Part shown: positions 1-9,545 of the stretch, piece by piece
Numbering within the stretch: position 1 is the stretch's first letter
Layout of the letters: each line of letters begins with the position of its first letter
Assembly (NCBI RefSeq): GCF_003184185.1
Contig: NZ_QHJG01000022.1
Span: 1-64,000 of the forward strand
DNA: 64,000 nt
Source of the DNA: Legionella qingyii
GTDB lineage: Bacteria; Pseudomonadota; Gammaproteobacteria; Legionellales; Legionellaceae
Reading direction: 5' to 3'
Notes under the pieces: model-generated
What the model saw: only the letters and a program-made list of their open reading frames with translations
Told to the model about the DNA's origin: nothing
The model's database searches: none
Program-made: the position numbers and the translations under genes

Positions 1-71
1 CATTTAGTCTATCTAAACTCCCTCATTAAAAACATTTTTTGCCTCGACCTTGAGATTTTTCGCAAGTCCTG
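1..71. repeat. CAGGACTT-type dispersed repeat, copy A (cut by window start)
   Basis: On the minus strand this begins with CAGGACTTGCGAAAAA and shares a central stretch (AAGGTCGAGGCAAAAAATG) with the copy at 14172-14245. Its far part, ending in ACTAAATG, matches the copy at 46549-46649. The second terminus lies outside the window. It overlaps the end of the phytase-like gene. Confidence 0.75.
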
Positions 72-1078
72 ACCTTATCAAACCTTTCAGAATTACTCAT
101 ATTCCATTGCCCCCACGTTCCTTGATATCCCTTTAAACGCTGTTGCGCAAACTGATAAAAATGGGCAAGGAACAAAATTCTCTGCTCATAATAAGGAGTT
201 AGGTAAGGCTCTGCTCGATTGACTTCAAACAAATTATAATAGGGAGGTATTGATGCGTGTCGTGCAATAATTTCTTCAAAACTCACTTTATCTGCATTTT
301 TTAACATGTCGTACATCACAAAAAAACTCGTTGTCCGCCCTTTTCCTCCTCTACAATGTATGTGAAACCAAGTATCTTTAGGCGCATTTTTTATTATGGC
401 TAAAAAGGCATCGACTTCTGAATCAGACGGTGCACAATGATCGGTAACGTATAATCGATGATATTCAAAACCTAATCTTGAAACTATGTCCGCTTCATTT
501 TTTATCTTTTTTACCGGGATGCTTTTGCCGCTGGAAAACTCCTTGGCAGCGAACTGTTGCGAAGATAGAATTCCGCTTATTTTTTTCTGAGTTTTTAATG
601 AACCGAGCCAATTTTCCTGATCTGCAAGACTTTGGGCATTTGTTTTTCCGCGATTTATCCAATCATATTCACTTACTAATGTAATCGCTCTGCCATTAAG
701 ATAGCCATGGCTTTCCTGGCGTAAATCCAACACCAGTACTGGCTTATCACGTAAATATCCATGCATGGCAATATAATCAGAAATATCTTTCCATCCCTTT
801 TCACTCGGCTCTTCACTGCCAGACATGGTCAATTCGTTAATGCCCAATGTATTCCCTTCATACGCATTGGCAATCATAGAGGCATCACGTAACCATTTTA
901 ATGGAGAAGATGAACGCTCACTGTCTTGCACAATACAGGGATTATGGATACTGGCATCGCATATCCTTGTTTCTGTATTTGTTTTTGCGAAACTTAATCC
1001 CTGAACTAACAAGAGAGCATTAGAAATAACGGTAATGTGCTTCAAATAGGTCATCCATAACCCCTTAACAAGAAACAT
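26..1078 (-). CDS. PTP-like inositol polyphosphate phosphatase (phytase)
   Basis: This is a predicted secreted phosphatase of the PTP-like phytase family, which removes phosphates from inositol polyphosphates through a cysteinyl-phosphate intermediate. The P-loop HCRGGKGRT has its catalytic Cys at residue 242. The preceding Y-x-R-L-x-x-T-D-H segment (general-acid Asp) and the following VMYDMLKN helix match the family, as does the C-terminal YYEQRI...FYQFAQ...GYQ..W block. The N-terminus (hydrophobic [10 protein letters not shown] near residues 23-32) looks like a signal peptide. Met9 could be the true start. Length about 340 aa is normal. The last 14 residues (from RTCEK) and the stop codon come from the dispersed repeat at 1-71, so the native C-terminus has been replaced or extended. 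In this genus it could be exported or a type II/IV secretion substrate; that is inference. Confidence 0.85.
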   Translation of the reverse strand: MFLVKGLWMTYLKHITVISNALLLVQGLSFAKTNTETRICDASIHNPCIVQDSERSSSPLKWLRDASMIANAYEGNTLGINELTMSGSEEPSEKGWKDISDYIAMHGYLRDKPVLVLDLRQESHGYLNGRAITLVSEYDWINRGKTNAQSLADQENWLGSLKTQKKISGILSSQQFAAKEFSSGKSIPVKKIKNEADIVSRLGFEYHRLYVTDHCAPSDSEVDAFLAIIKNAPKDTWFHIHCRGGKGRTTSFFVMYDMLKNADKVSFEEIIARHASIPPYYNLFEVNRAEPYLTPYYEQRILFLAHFYQFAQQRLKGYQGTWGQWNMSNSERFDKVRTCEKSQGRGKKCF

Positions 1079-1194
1079 AAACCATTCTATGTTAATATTT
1101 TTTTCTACTGCAAGACCATTGGTTCAAAATTTATCAGATTTATTATCAATTAATCTGCAGATGTACCTTTTCGGCTCGGCAGGCTAAATGAGGA

Positions 1195-2016
1195 TTATTT
1201 ATCAAATAGTTGCTTGGAGTGAGTGCCACAATATACATTAATAAAATCAATAACTGCTTGCGCAAAATGAGCATTCCATAAGTTCTGATGCCCTTTATCA
1301 GAAAACTCAATCCATTCCTTAGGCTGGTTGGCTTGATTAAACAGAACCAAACCTTGATTGTAAGGAACAACATCATCCAGTTTCCCATGCAACATCAAGA
1401 TGGGAACATGAATTTTTTGAATGCGTGATAAAGAATCATACTTATCAATCATGGGCATTGGTAACCAGGAATAATGAAAACGTGCCAGAGCCGTTAATGA
1501 GGTATATGGCGATTGCAGCACTAAAGCGCACACAGGAAATTCTGTCGCCATTTGTGTTGCAACTCCAGTTCCTAATGATTCTCCATAGAGCACGATATGA
1601 TTTTCTTCAACCCCCTGTTGTTGTAAAAATTGTATTGCCGCTCGCGCATCCTGATATAATCCTGATTCAGTTGGCCTTCCCGGATTTCCTCCATACCCAC
1701 GATATTCCAGTAATAACACACCAAACCCTTCTGAGAGAAGTTGACGAACAAGAGGCATACGATAGCCAATATGCCCTGCATTTCCATGCAAATAGAGAAT
1801 TACTGGTTTCTTATCCACGGAGGGTTTATACCAAGAACTTAAAGTCAATCCATTCGCAACAGGGATTTTAATAATTTGCATGTCTTCAGCCTGAAAATCT
1901 TGCAAATTAGGTTGTTCAGAAGATGGGAAATAAATGAAATAACGTTGCCAAAAATACGCCACGGTAGCAAATAAAATAAAAAGAAAGAGAACCAGTAACC
2001 ATTGCTTTTGCATCAT
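1195..2016 (-). CDS. Membrane-anchored alpha/beta hydrolase (BEM46/ABHD13-like)
   Basis: A serine hydrolase of the alpha/beta fold whose substrate cannot be told from sequence. Residues 5-22 form one hydrophobic anchor segment. The oxyanion motif LHGNAG is followed by a GESLG nucleophile elbow. The acid lies in LMLHGKLDDVVP and the catalytic His in DKGHQNLW, so the triad is complete. About 270 aa with an N-terminal anchor is typical of BEM46-like proteins. It starts only 10 bp after the stop of the upstream flavin reductase gene on the same strand, so the two are likely co-transcribed. Confidence 0.85.
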   Translation of the reverse strand: MMQKQWLLVLFLFILFATVAYFWQRYFIYFPSSEQPNLQDFQAEDMQIIKIPVANGLTLSSWYKPSVDKKPVILYLHGNAGHIGYRMPLVRQLLSEGFGVLLLEYRGYGGNPGRPTESGLYQDARAAIQFLQQQGVEENHIVLYGESLGTGVATQMATEFPVCALVLQSPYTSLTALARFHYSWLPMPMIDKYDSLSRIQKIHVPILMLHGKLDDVVPYNQGLVLFNQANQPKEWIEFSDKGHQNLWNAHFAQAVIDFINVYCGTHSKQLFDK

Positions 2017-2026
2017 TTTATTTCAT

Positions 2027-3136
2027 CTACATCCATTGTTTTGATTGTAAAAATGGGTAATCTGTATATCCTTTTGCACTGCCCCCGTATAAAGTTGCAC
2101 GATCTAATTCATTCAATGGCGCGTTTTTTCTAAACCGCATGACCAGATCGGGGTTGGAAATAAAATATCGTCCAAAAGCCACGAGATCGGCATAACCACT
2201 GGTGACTGCTTCGTCGGCCATTTCCAATGTATAACCGTTATTTACCATCCAGGGGCCATTAAATTCTTTGCGTAATGCGTTGAAATCAAAACCATAATAT
2301 TCGCGTGCCCCTTGAGTTTCTCCTTCAATAACATGAACATAAGCCAACTCAAATCGACTCAGTTCTCGTACAAGTGGAAAAAAAACAGCAGCAGGTGCAG
2401 TATCTGTGACTCCATTGGCATGACTTACTGGAGCGAGACGGATTCCTGTTCGATGTGCGCCAATTTCATCAACAATGGTAGCAGTCACTTCCAGTGCAAA
2501 ACGTAATCGGTTTGCAATTGAACCGCCATATTGATCCGTTCGATGATTTGTCCCATCACACAAAAATTGATGAATGAGATATCCATTGGCTGCATGAATT
2601 TCAACGCCATCAAACCCCGCTAAAATAGCATTTCTTGCAGCAATTCGATAATCTTCAATAAGGCGGGGAATTTCACTGAGCTTTAATGCACGTGGCACTC
2701 CAACTTCGACAAAAGTACCATTTTCAATAAATGTGCGCTGTCCTGATGCCGCAATGGCTGAGGGAGCAACAGGAGCAATGCCTCCTGGTTGCAGAGAAGG
2801 ATGTGAAATTCGCCCTACATGCCAAAGTTGCAAATATATAGCCCCTCCTTTTGCGTGAACAGCATCCGTTACCAATTTCCATCCAGCAATTTGTTCTGAG
2901 GAATAGATTCCGGGGGTCCAAGCATATCCTTTTCCGGTCGGCGAAATTTGCGTTGCTTCGGCGATAATTAAGCCTGCATCCGCGCGTTGCGCATAATATT
3001 CTGCGTTAAGTTCTGAAGGAGTATCAATTCCATGGATTGAACGATTTCGCGTTAATGGAGCCATGACAATGCGATTTTTTAGCGTGAGCTCTCTTAAATT
3101 AAAAGGACTAAATAAAATTTCATGGTTCGTAGTCAT
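2027..3136 (-). CDS. nemA: Old yellow enzyme family flavin oxidoreductase (NemA-like)
   Basis: An FMN-dependent NAD(P)H oxidoreductase of the old yellow enzyme family. These reduce activated alkenes, N-ethylmaleimide and nitro compounds in the cytoplasm. The N-terminal LFSPFNLRELTLKNRIVMAPLTRNR opens the TIM barrel. The substrate-anion pair is seen in EIHAANGYLIHQFL (His and Asn), and the FMN phosphate loop near the C-terminus includes VAFGRYFISNPDL. At 369 aa it matches NemA throughout. GAGG stands ahead of the ATG. It is the first gene of a probable pair with the downstream hydrolase. The exact substrate is unknown. Confidence 0.9.
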   Translation of the reverse strand: MTTNHEILFSPFNLRELTLKNRIVMAPLTRNRSIHGIDTPSELNAEYYAQRADAGLIIAEATQISPTGKGYAWTPGIYSSEQIAGWKLVTDAVHAKGGAIYLQLWHVGRISHPSLQPGGIAPVAPSAIAASGQRTFIENGTFVEVGVPRALKLSEIPRLIEDYRIAARNAILAGFDGVEIHAANGYLIHQFLCDGTNHRTDQYGGSIANRLRFALEVTATIVDEIGAHRTGIRLAPVSHANGVTDTAPAAVFFPLVRELSRFELAYVHVIEGETQGAREYYGFDFNALRKEFNGPWMVNNGYTLEMADEAVTSGYADLVAFGRYFISNPDLVMRFRKNAPLNELDRATLYGGSAKGYTDYPFLQSKQWM

Positions 3137-3283
3137 AGTTGCCTCATGCAGTTATTCATACTCAAAATTAATTCATTTATTTCTTCTAAAATTAATTAAA
3201 ACATTCTATCTATGTTTCATTCTAGATTATAGGGTAAGATATTGCTGAACAGTGGAACCCATTACTTTCATAAGGAAATAGAA

Positions 3284-3736
3284 ATGTATCAGAATATTTT
3301 AGTTGCGATTGATGATAGCGATACATCAATGCAAGCCTTCCAGGAAGCGATTAAGCTCAGTAAAGTGCATCAGGCAAAATTACGAATTGTGCACATTACA
3401 AATGAGTTTTATGCTCCTTATCTTGGAACCGGGGTTGATTATGAGAAGCTTGAGGCTTCATTCAAAGAATATGGTCAACAATTTTTGAATAAGATGCAAA
3501 CCATAGCACTTCAACAGCATGCCGACTGTGAAGCACAACTTCTTGAAATGAATCCCTCTACCGAAAAAGTTGCTGAAAAAATCATTGAAGCAGCAAAAAA
3601 TTGGCCTGCTGATTTGATTGTCCTAGGAACTCATGGTCGTCGTGGCTATCAGCATTTATTGCTTGGTAGTGTCGCAGAAGGTGTTATTCGCAACGCGTCG
3701 ATGCCGATTCTTCTAATTCGAGGCAAAAAGTCCTAA
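3284..3736 (+). CDS. Universal stress protein, UspA family
   Basis: A single Usp domain of 150 aa, probably a cytoplasmic nucleotide-binding stress protein. It begins MYQNILVAIDDSD, the usual first strand and Asp. It carries the ATP-binding loop GTHGRRGYQHLLLGS followed by V-rich strand MPILLIR. The ATG at 3284 is preferred because AAGGAAAT precedes it and because homologues begin at this strand; an upstream TTG at 3242 in the same frame would add 14 unlikely residues. It is transcribed divergently from the nemA gene across a 147-bp gap and appears monocistronic. Confidence 0.9.
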   Translation: MYQNILVAIDDSDTSMQAFQEAIKLSKVHQAKLRIVHITNEFYAPYLGTGVDYEKLEASFKEYGQQFLNKMQTIALQQHADCEAQLLEMNPSTEKVAEKIIEAAKNWPADLIVLGTHGRRGYQHLLLGSVAEGVIRNASMPILLIRGKKS

Positions 3737-3796
3737 AGAAGCTGGTTGCAGTGATTTGGTTTTATCATTACTAGAAACCTAAGTAATTGCCCTAAT

Positions 3797-4779
3797 CTAT
3801 TTATAACAATAAATGATATGGTCTTTCAATTCAAAGGATGTCTGAAAATCTTGTGAAGATTTCGCAAGATTTTTCACCATCCATTGACAGGCATCGTTAC
3901 TTGGATACTGCAATTTGAAATTTTTTCTTAGCATTGGAACCAACTCCAATTGTGACAACTGTAAATGGGCATCAAAAGAGAGAAAATACATCACCGACAA
4001 ATCACTTTTGAACTCTTCCCAGCCACTTATGCCCTCATAATCATTAATCAAATCGCCACAACCATAAAAAATTAAACCTTGATGGTACCATTCAATACCA
4101 ATGGGATGATGTGATGAGTGACCATGAAAGATCGGAAGAGTTGCTTGATGGAATCTTCTTGCAGATCAGGTAGCAACCATACTCCTGGCTGTTCCTGGGT
4201 AGCACCCCATTCTTTGAAAATACCACTGGAACTAAGCCCCATAGAGAACACGAGAACTCTACCCTTGAAACCCGGAATAAAATGAATTGCTGGTGCAGTT
4301 GCTTCCTGAATGTTTTTTCCAGCACCAGTATAACCTATTCGTGCCTTATCCAGAGTCAATAGTGTTTCTAAAAAACCTTCTCTACCCCAATCCAATACAT
4401 GATTATTTGCCAAAGCACAAACATCAATATGTGCTGAAGTAATAGCATCTATATTCTCAGGATGCATGCGATAATTGATCCCCTTCGATGGCCATGGAGT
4501 ATTGCTGCTGGTAATGCTTGTTTCCAAATTAATTAAACGAAAATCTGGTTTCCTTAGCTTTAATTCATTTAAGCCATCCCCCCACACATATGCTCCTTTG
4601 TTGCCAAGAGGAATCGTACCATTAGCTCTTTCGGCAAGGGAAACATAAATACGGGCATCTGTAACATAAGATTCATAGAGTTGTGGTTCACAAGGATGCG
4701 TTAAAATTTGATCAATTCCTCTCCCAGTCATGACATCGCCGCATAAAAAAATATGGAATGGAAGTAAGGCTGAGGACAT
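3797..4779 (-). pseudogene. CapA-like (PGA_cap) metallophosphoesterase-fold protein, broken
   Basis: Two reading frames together make one CapA-family protein (the poly-gamma-glutamate capsule synthesis domain). The upstream part reads FLCGDVMTGRGID...LETSITSS...ALANNHVLDWG...LPDLQEDSIKQLF, then leaves frame and stops at 4072. A second frame picks up as HGHSSHHPIGIEWYHQG, then YGCGDLINDYEGISGWEEF, and ends at 3797. Between SIKQLF and HGHSSHH the family normally has about 40 residues, including an SIHWGGNWG-type motif, and these are missing. So there is both an internal deletion and a frameshift. The junction lies at 4129-4140, where the bases AGATCGGAAGAG are identical to an Illumina adapter end, so the break may be an assembly artefact rather than a true mutation. 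Confidence 0.8.
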
Positions 4780-5221
4780 GATGATTTATCCTATAACATG
4801 GAGTGATAAAATCAGCTCATTTTTTCTACTAAAAAAATAATAGTCTTAAATTGAAAGTGTAGTAGAAACCAACAGCAGTTTGCTGGTATTTTGATGATTT
4901 TTTATATTCGTTCCCTATATTAATTCAAAGATGATTTTTTGGCGGTATATTGCGCCCCCCTCAAATAATTCAGATTCAGATATCTCACTTTTTCTTTTCT
5001 TATTATCTTCTGGAATAGTTAGCACACCCAAATTTATCGATTTGCGACTTAAAAAATGAGCGCTAGTATTGCTCAATTAGGCATCATGGCATGACATCTA
5101 CACGTAAAAAATATCAAATTTGGCTAATACTGATGACATGATCATTCATCGTTTGGTATATACTGTATAAAACCAGTTCGTTTTCTCTACTAAGTAAGAT
5201 AAAAATCTTAAATCAGGGGGA
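4780..5221. other. 442-bp intergenic region with a decayed copy of the ftsH leader
   Basis: No gene is seen. Bases 4779-4903 align imperfectly with 5137-5273, the upstream region and first codons of the FtsH-like gene. Shared blocks include TTTTCTACTAA, TCTTAAAT, GCTGGTAT and TTTTGATGATTTT. The GTGGTGGAAA start of the real gene corresponds to GTAGTAGAAA here, so no start codon survives. It looks like the remains of a local duplication. Confidence 0.55.
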
Positions 5222-7072
5222 GTGGTGGAAAATAAACAATGGCAGTTTTCGCTCTGGTATATTTTGATGATTTTCTGGATTATCCTCTTATTCCAGAACT
5301 ATTTTTTCGCATCACATCCTGTAGATATTGCTTATAGCGATTTTATAAAACTTTTGAAAGCAGATAAGTTAGATAACGTCTTACTTACTCAAGACTATAT
5401 TACCGCAAACTTAAAACCTGAAGGTTTAACAGAATTACTCCCAGAAGATAAACTCAAAGAAATAAAAGAATACGGTGGCAAAGAACCCCAGATTACTACA
5501 GTCCGTATTAATGATCCCTCTCTTGTATCCACTCTGGAAGCAGCAAAAGTACAATTTAATGGACAAGCTGAAAACAAATGGCTAACCATGATACTGTCTT
5601 GGATTATTCCTGCATTACTTTTTTTTGCTTTGTGGAGTTTTTTGATAAGGCGCATGGGTTCAGCTGCTGGCGGAGTTTTGGATGTTGGGAAAAGTAAAGC
5701 TAAAATCTACATGGAAAAAGAAACACATGTATCATTTCAAGATGTTGCAGGAGTAGATGAAGCAAAAGCTGAGCTTATGGAAGTCGTCGAGTTCCTCAAG
5801 AATCCGCAGCATTATACTCGTATCGGAGCCCATATACCTAAAGGAGTACTTTTAGTTGGTCCTCCTGGAACAGGTAAAACATTACTCGCACGAGCGGTGG
5901 CAGGAGAGGCAGGAGTACCATTTTTTTCAATTAATGGTTCAGAATTCGTAGAAATGTTTGTTGGTGTTGGGGCTGCACGCGTACGAGATCTCTTTATCCA
6001 TGCACGGGAAACAGCTCCGGCAATTATTTTTATTGATGAGCTTGATGCTTTGGGGAGAGCACGTGGTGCATATCCTCTTGGCGGTGGACATGATGAGAAG
6101 GAACAGACTTTAAATCAGTTACTTTCTGAAATGGATGGCTTTGACCCCAGTGAGGGATTAATCTTACTCGCCGCGACGAATCGACCAGAAATTCTTGATC
6201 CGGCATTATTGCGTGCTGGACGTTTTGATCGCCATGTACTCGTCGATCGACCTGATAAAAAAGGCCGAGTAGAAATTCTAAATGTTCATCTGAAAAAAAT
6301 AAAAAAAGCCTCCGATATTGATCCTGAAACAATTGCAGCCTTAACGCCGGGTTTTTCTGGTGCAGATTTGGCAAATCTCGTCAACGAGGCAGCTTTGCTT
6401 GCCACGCGTCATGATGCTGAATCTGTAAGCATGGATGACTTTACCAACGCTGTTGAACGAATTGTAGCGGGTTTGGAGAAAAAGAATCGCTTACTCAATC
6501 CTGAAGAGCGAAAAGCAGTGGCATATCACGAAATGGGGCACACTTTGATCGCGCTTTCTTTACCTAATGTAGATCAGGTGCACAAAGTTTCTATTATTCC
6601 ACGCGGCATAGGGAGTTTGGGGTATACCATTCAACGCCCCACTGAAGACCGCTATCTGATGACTGAGGAAGAATTAAAAAATAAAATGATGGTATTGCTC
6701 GGAGGAAGAGCAGCAGAATTTGTTGTATTTGGTCGATTTTCAACGGGAGCAGCCGATGATCTTGCCAAGGCAACAGATATTGCACGAAGTATGGTCATGC
6801 GTTACGGCATGGACAAAGAACTCGGACCTGTAACCTACCAGAAAGAACACTCACCATTCCTGGAGTCTCCTATGACGCCTCACGATCGTGAGTTTAGTGA
6901 AGAAACTGCTTGTGAGATTGATGCAGCAGTCCGCAAAATTATCCAAACCGCATTTGATGATGCCGTAAATATTATAAAAAAGCATATTAAAATTTTAGAA
7001 AAAGGCGCGACTTTATTATTGAAAAAAGAAACTCTGAATGAAGAAGATTTAGCCACATTACATATCAAATAA
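5222..7072 (+). CDS. ftsH: ATP-dependent zinc metalloprotease FtsH (possible second paralogue)
   Basis: An inner-membrane AAA+ protease that extracts and degrades membrane and short-lived cytoplasmic proteins. Two transmembrane segments (about residues 10-29 and 119-138) flank a periplasmic domain. The AAA module has Walker A GPPGTGKT at 213-220, Walker [15 protein letters not shown] and the second region of homology. The zinc site HEMGH starts at residue 436, with a later acidic ligand near [11 protein letters not shown]. The start is GTG (5222 or the next GTG, 5225) after a strong AGGGGGAG ribosome site. At 616 aa it is slightly shorter than the usual housekeeping enzyme. It also lacks the common ftsJ neighbour, so it may be an accessory paralogue; that is inference. 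Confidence 0.93.
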   Translation: MVENKQWQFSLWYILMIFWIILLFQNYFFASHPVDIAYSDFIKLLKADKLDNVLLTQDYITANLKPEGLTELLPEDKLKEIKEYGGKEPQITTVRINDPSLVSTLEAAKVQFNGQAENKWLTMILSWIIPALLFFALWSFLIRRMGSAAGGVLDVGKSKAKIYMEKETHVSFQDVAGVDEAKAELMEVVEFLKNPQHYTRIGAHIPKGVLLVGPPGTGKTLLARAVAGEAGVPFFSINGSEFVEMFVGVGAARVRDLFIHARETAPAIIFIDELDALGRARGAYPLGGGHDEKEQTLNQLLSEMDGFDPSEGLILLAATNRPEILDPALLRAGRFDRHVLVDRPDKKGRVEILNVHLKKIKKASDIDPETIAALTPGFSGADLANLVNEAALLATRHDAESVSMDDFTNAVERIVAGLEKKNRLLNPEERKAVAYHEMGHTLIALSLPNVDQVHKVSIIPRGIGSLGYTIQRPTEDRYLMTEEELKNKMMVLLGGRAAEFVVFGRFSTGAADDLAKATDIARSMVMRYGMDKELGPVTYQKEHSPFLESPMTPHDREFSEETACEIDAAVRKIIQTAFDDAVNIIKKHIKILEKGATLLLKKETLNEEDLATLHIK

Positions 7073-7186
7073 TAATCGTAGCCTGGGGACTCACAGCAAA
7101 ACCCGGGTAATTGAAGTATTCCAGAATCGCGAGTTCCACTCTGCTACATCCAGTTTACATACATCAAAAGGTATCCTTTTTTGTTA

Positions 7187-8503
7187 TCATTGATTGGTCA
7201 TAAGCTGTTTTTGACTTAATGGCTTTAAAGCGCTCGTTTTATCAAAATGAATTAACCCATCGAATTGATAAGGAAGTCGCGTAAAAAAATAATGGCTGAA
7301 GCGTTCGCTTTCTGGAAGATAGACCACTCCTATAGCCCGCTGCAAGCGAGGAATATTTAAATAGTATTCCAATTTCTCATTATTGAGTAAATTTAAGAAA
7401 AAATTCTTGTATTTTAGCTGATGAAAGAGTTCTTCATAGCTTCCTGGCAAACCAGGTCTTATGTGCTTTTTCTCTCCTGCTCTTCCCCAATCAGATGCAG
7501 CCATAACAGTGCCCTCATAAGTTGAGAAACCAAGAGAATAAGAATTTATGCCATATTGCTCGCGTACCAACTGCCCCAGATTAAATTCATCACGTTCACC
7601 CATTTCAGTCGCACGCGAATCCCCAACATGTGAATTATGCGCCCAAATAATGATTTTAGCCGGCTTATTGAAGCGTGTTTCCAAATGATCAGCCAAGACA
7701 TTAAGTGTTTCTGCCATATGAGTATCTCGGATATTCCATGTTGAAACCCTGCCTTCCAGCATGGAGCGATAATAATTTTCTGCATTTTTTACCAATCGAG
7801 CATTTTGAGTTGCAAAGAAATATTCATCTTCAACAGCAATTCCATCACGATGCAGGTATTCAAAAGCACGGTGTTGCAATTCAACTAATTGAGCCACTGC
7901 TTCATTAATACAGGATTTTTTAATTCCGGCACTAATTAGATAGCCGTACATTTGAGGATCTTGATTAAGATGATCAAAACACGCATATCGCTGTTTGGCA
8001 CGTAGTGCCGCTTCAGGATCGATTTTATTTAGAAAATCAATTACTGCTTGCATCGATGAATTTAAGCTATATAAATCAAGACCATAAAATCCAATTTTTT
8101 TTGCTGCAGGCAAACTGTCATTATATAGACGTAACCAATTAAGAAATGGAGGAAGCGTCGTATTACGCCACATCCAAGTTGGAAATCGCTCAAAAGCATC
8201 CAAAGATTGCTCACTATGAGCTATAGTTCCTTCTCCCTGTAAATAACGATGGACACGATAAGCATCAGGCCAATCTCCTTCAATTGCAATTGCCATAAAT
8301 CCGCACTCTTTAATAAGACGTTGGGATATTTGAATACGAGCCTGATAGAACTCATGGGTTCCATGGGACGCTTCACCAATCATTACAAAACGAGCATCGC
8401 CTATTTGCTCAAGCACTGCATCATAATCTTCATCTTGGGCGCCCAAAGGGACAATTGTATCATTCAGTTCATCGACCAGCTTTTGCAAAGCATCCTTATT
8501 CAT
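7187..8503 (-). CDS. Erythromycin esterase family protein
   Basis: A 438-aa protein of the erythromycin esterase superfamily (EreA-like fold, Pfam Erythro_esteras). The diagnostic GEASHGTHEFYQAR block lies near the N-terminus, followed by AIEGDWPDAYRVHRYL, and IIWAHNSHVGDSRATEMG in the middle. These conserved His and Glu residues form the active site in the family. Most chromosomal members are not proven macrolide esterases, so resistance should not be assumed. The ATG at 8503 is chosen because GAGGAGGC precedes it; an in-frame start at 8539 has no such site. Its neighbour 23 bp upstream is a dienelactone-hydrolase-like gene on the same strand, a common pairing for this family. Confidence 0.88.
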   Translation of the reverse strand: MNKDALQKLVDELNDTIVPLGAQDEDYDAVLEQIGDARFVMIGEASHGTHEFYQARIQISQRLIKECGFMAIAIEGDWPDAYRVHRYLQGEGTIAHSEQSLDAFERFPTWMWRNTTLPPFLNWLRLYNDSLPAAKKIGFYGLDLYSLNSSMQAVIDFLNKIDPEAALRAKQRYACFDHLNQDPQMYGYLISAGIKKSCINEAVAQLVELQHRAFEYLHRDGIAVEDEYFFATQNARLVKNAENYYRSMLEGRVSTWNIRDTHMAETLNVLADHLETRFNKPAKIIIWAHNSHVGDSRATEMGERDEFNLGQLVREQYGINSYSLGFSTYEGTVMAASDWGRAGEKKHIRPGLPGSYEELFHQLKYKNFFLNLLNNEKLEYYLNIPRLQRAIGVVYLPESERFSHYFFTRLPYQFDGLIHFDKTSALKPLSQKQLMTNQ

Positions 8504-8526
8504 AAAAGCCTCCTCGGACACAAACT

Positions 8527-9192
8527 TTATCCAATACAATATTGGTCAAACCATTTTTTGGCTAAGTTTGAAACCTCCTCCAATTTTCCAGGCTCCTCAA
8601 ACAAATGAGTTGCTCCGGGAACCAGTTCCAATTGTGTGATGCAGCTCATTTGAGACATCGCCTGCTGATTAAGCCCAATAACTACCTCATCATCTCCACC
8701 AACAATAAGTAACGTAGGGCTCTTGACTTGAGGTAAATAGTTTCGGGCTAAATCTGGTCTACCACCACGTGATACAATCGCTTTGACTAAATCAGGGCCC
8801 TGTGCTGCTGCTACAAGTGCCGCACCACCTCCTGTGCTAGCCCCAAACAAACCAATTGGAAAATGATATGCTGCAAATTCTTTGGTACACCAATGAATTA
8901 CATCAAGAAGTCGAGAGGCCAATAAATGAATATCAAAACGAAATTCACGAGTGACATTATCAATGACATCTTCTTGTGAGGTAAGTAGATCAAAAAGCAA
9001 CGTTGCATATTTTCCTTCATTCAAGGTGCTTGCTACATATTGGTTGCGATTGCTGAATCGACTGCTTCCACTTCCATGTACAAAAATCACCATACCCTTC
9101 GCCTCCTCAGGGATGAATAAAAACCCGTTGAGATAAACATTTTTACTGGGAATGGTTACTGGATGTTGGATATCTACAGTATAAGCGTTCAT
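8527..9192 (-). CDS. Dienelactone hydrolase-like alpha/beta hydrolase
   Basis: A cytoplasmic alpha/beta hydrolase of about 221 aa. It has the oxyanion motif FVHGSGSSRFSNRN, the nucleophile elbow GASTGGG, an acid-bearing strand LLIVGGDDEVV, and the catalytic His in GATHLFEEPG. This form is usually found beside erythromycin-esterase-like proteins and phosphoribosyltransferases, as it is here with the first of these. Two nearby ATGs exist at 9198 and 9192. The second is preferred because AAGGA lies at the ideal distance from it. The natural substrate is unknown. Confidence 0.85.
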   Translation of the reverse strand: MNAYTVDIQHPVTIPSKNVYLNGFLFIPEEAKGMVIFVHGSGSSRFSNRNQYVASTLNEGKYATLLFDLLTSQEDVIDNVTREFRFDIHLLASRLLDVIHWCTKEFAAYHFPIGLFGASTGGGAALVAAAQGPDLVKAIVSRGGRPDLARNYLPQVKSPTLLIVGGDDEVVIGLNQQAMSQMSCITQLELVPGATHLFEEPGKLEEVSNLAKKWFDQYCIG

Positions 9193-9376
9193 AGGCATTC
9201 CTTTTCCTGAACCGATTATATTCCAAGTATAGACCTATTCTTGAGGTACGACGTTAAGCCTTAACTTATTCTAACAATTGAAGCAAGATGAATTTAGGAT
9301 CAGGATTATTGCATAGTAAAAAAAGAGCCTATATGATTAAGTTGCCTTAGAATCATATCAATTTGATGTAATAAAT

Positions 9377-9516
9377 AGAGATCTTGCATAACTGTAGGTT
9401 TTGCCTCAGTACAAGGCATTTTTGTTTCGAGGAGCCGATTTTACATGAAGTAAATGAGCAGTGCAGAAACAGAGATAACGCAGCAATAAATGAAAAAATG
9501 CACATGCAGAAGCTCT
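9377..9516. repeat. MITE-like intergenic element with imperfect terminal inverted repeats
   Basis: The 353-bp gap before the next gene holds a segment whose ends are related as an imperfect inverted repeat: AGAGATCTTGCATAACTG at the left and the complement of CATGCAGAAGCTCT at the right. It also contains a small hairpin, GCCTCAGTACAAGGC. It encodes nothing visible. Only one copy is in this window, so dispersal is inferred from its structure. Confidence 0.4.
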
Positions 9517-9545
9517 AATGAATAACTTAGGGATAAGGAATTATA

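Noticed and set aside
1425..1871. A 148-aa open frame on the plus strand
   Set aside because: It lies fully antisense to the alpha/beta hydrolase, which has a complete catalytic triad, and the translation has no family features.
9325..9337. GAGCCTATATGAT shared with 36757-36769, a possible dispersed repeat
   Set aside because: A 13-base match without extension is expected by chance in 64 kb of AT-rich sequence.
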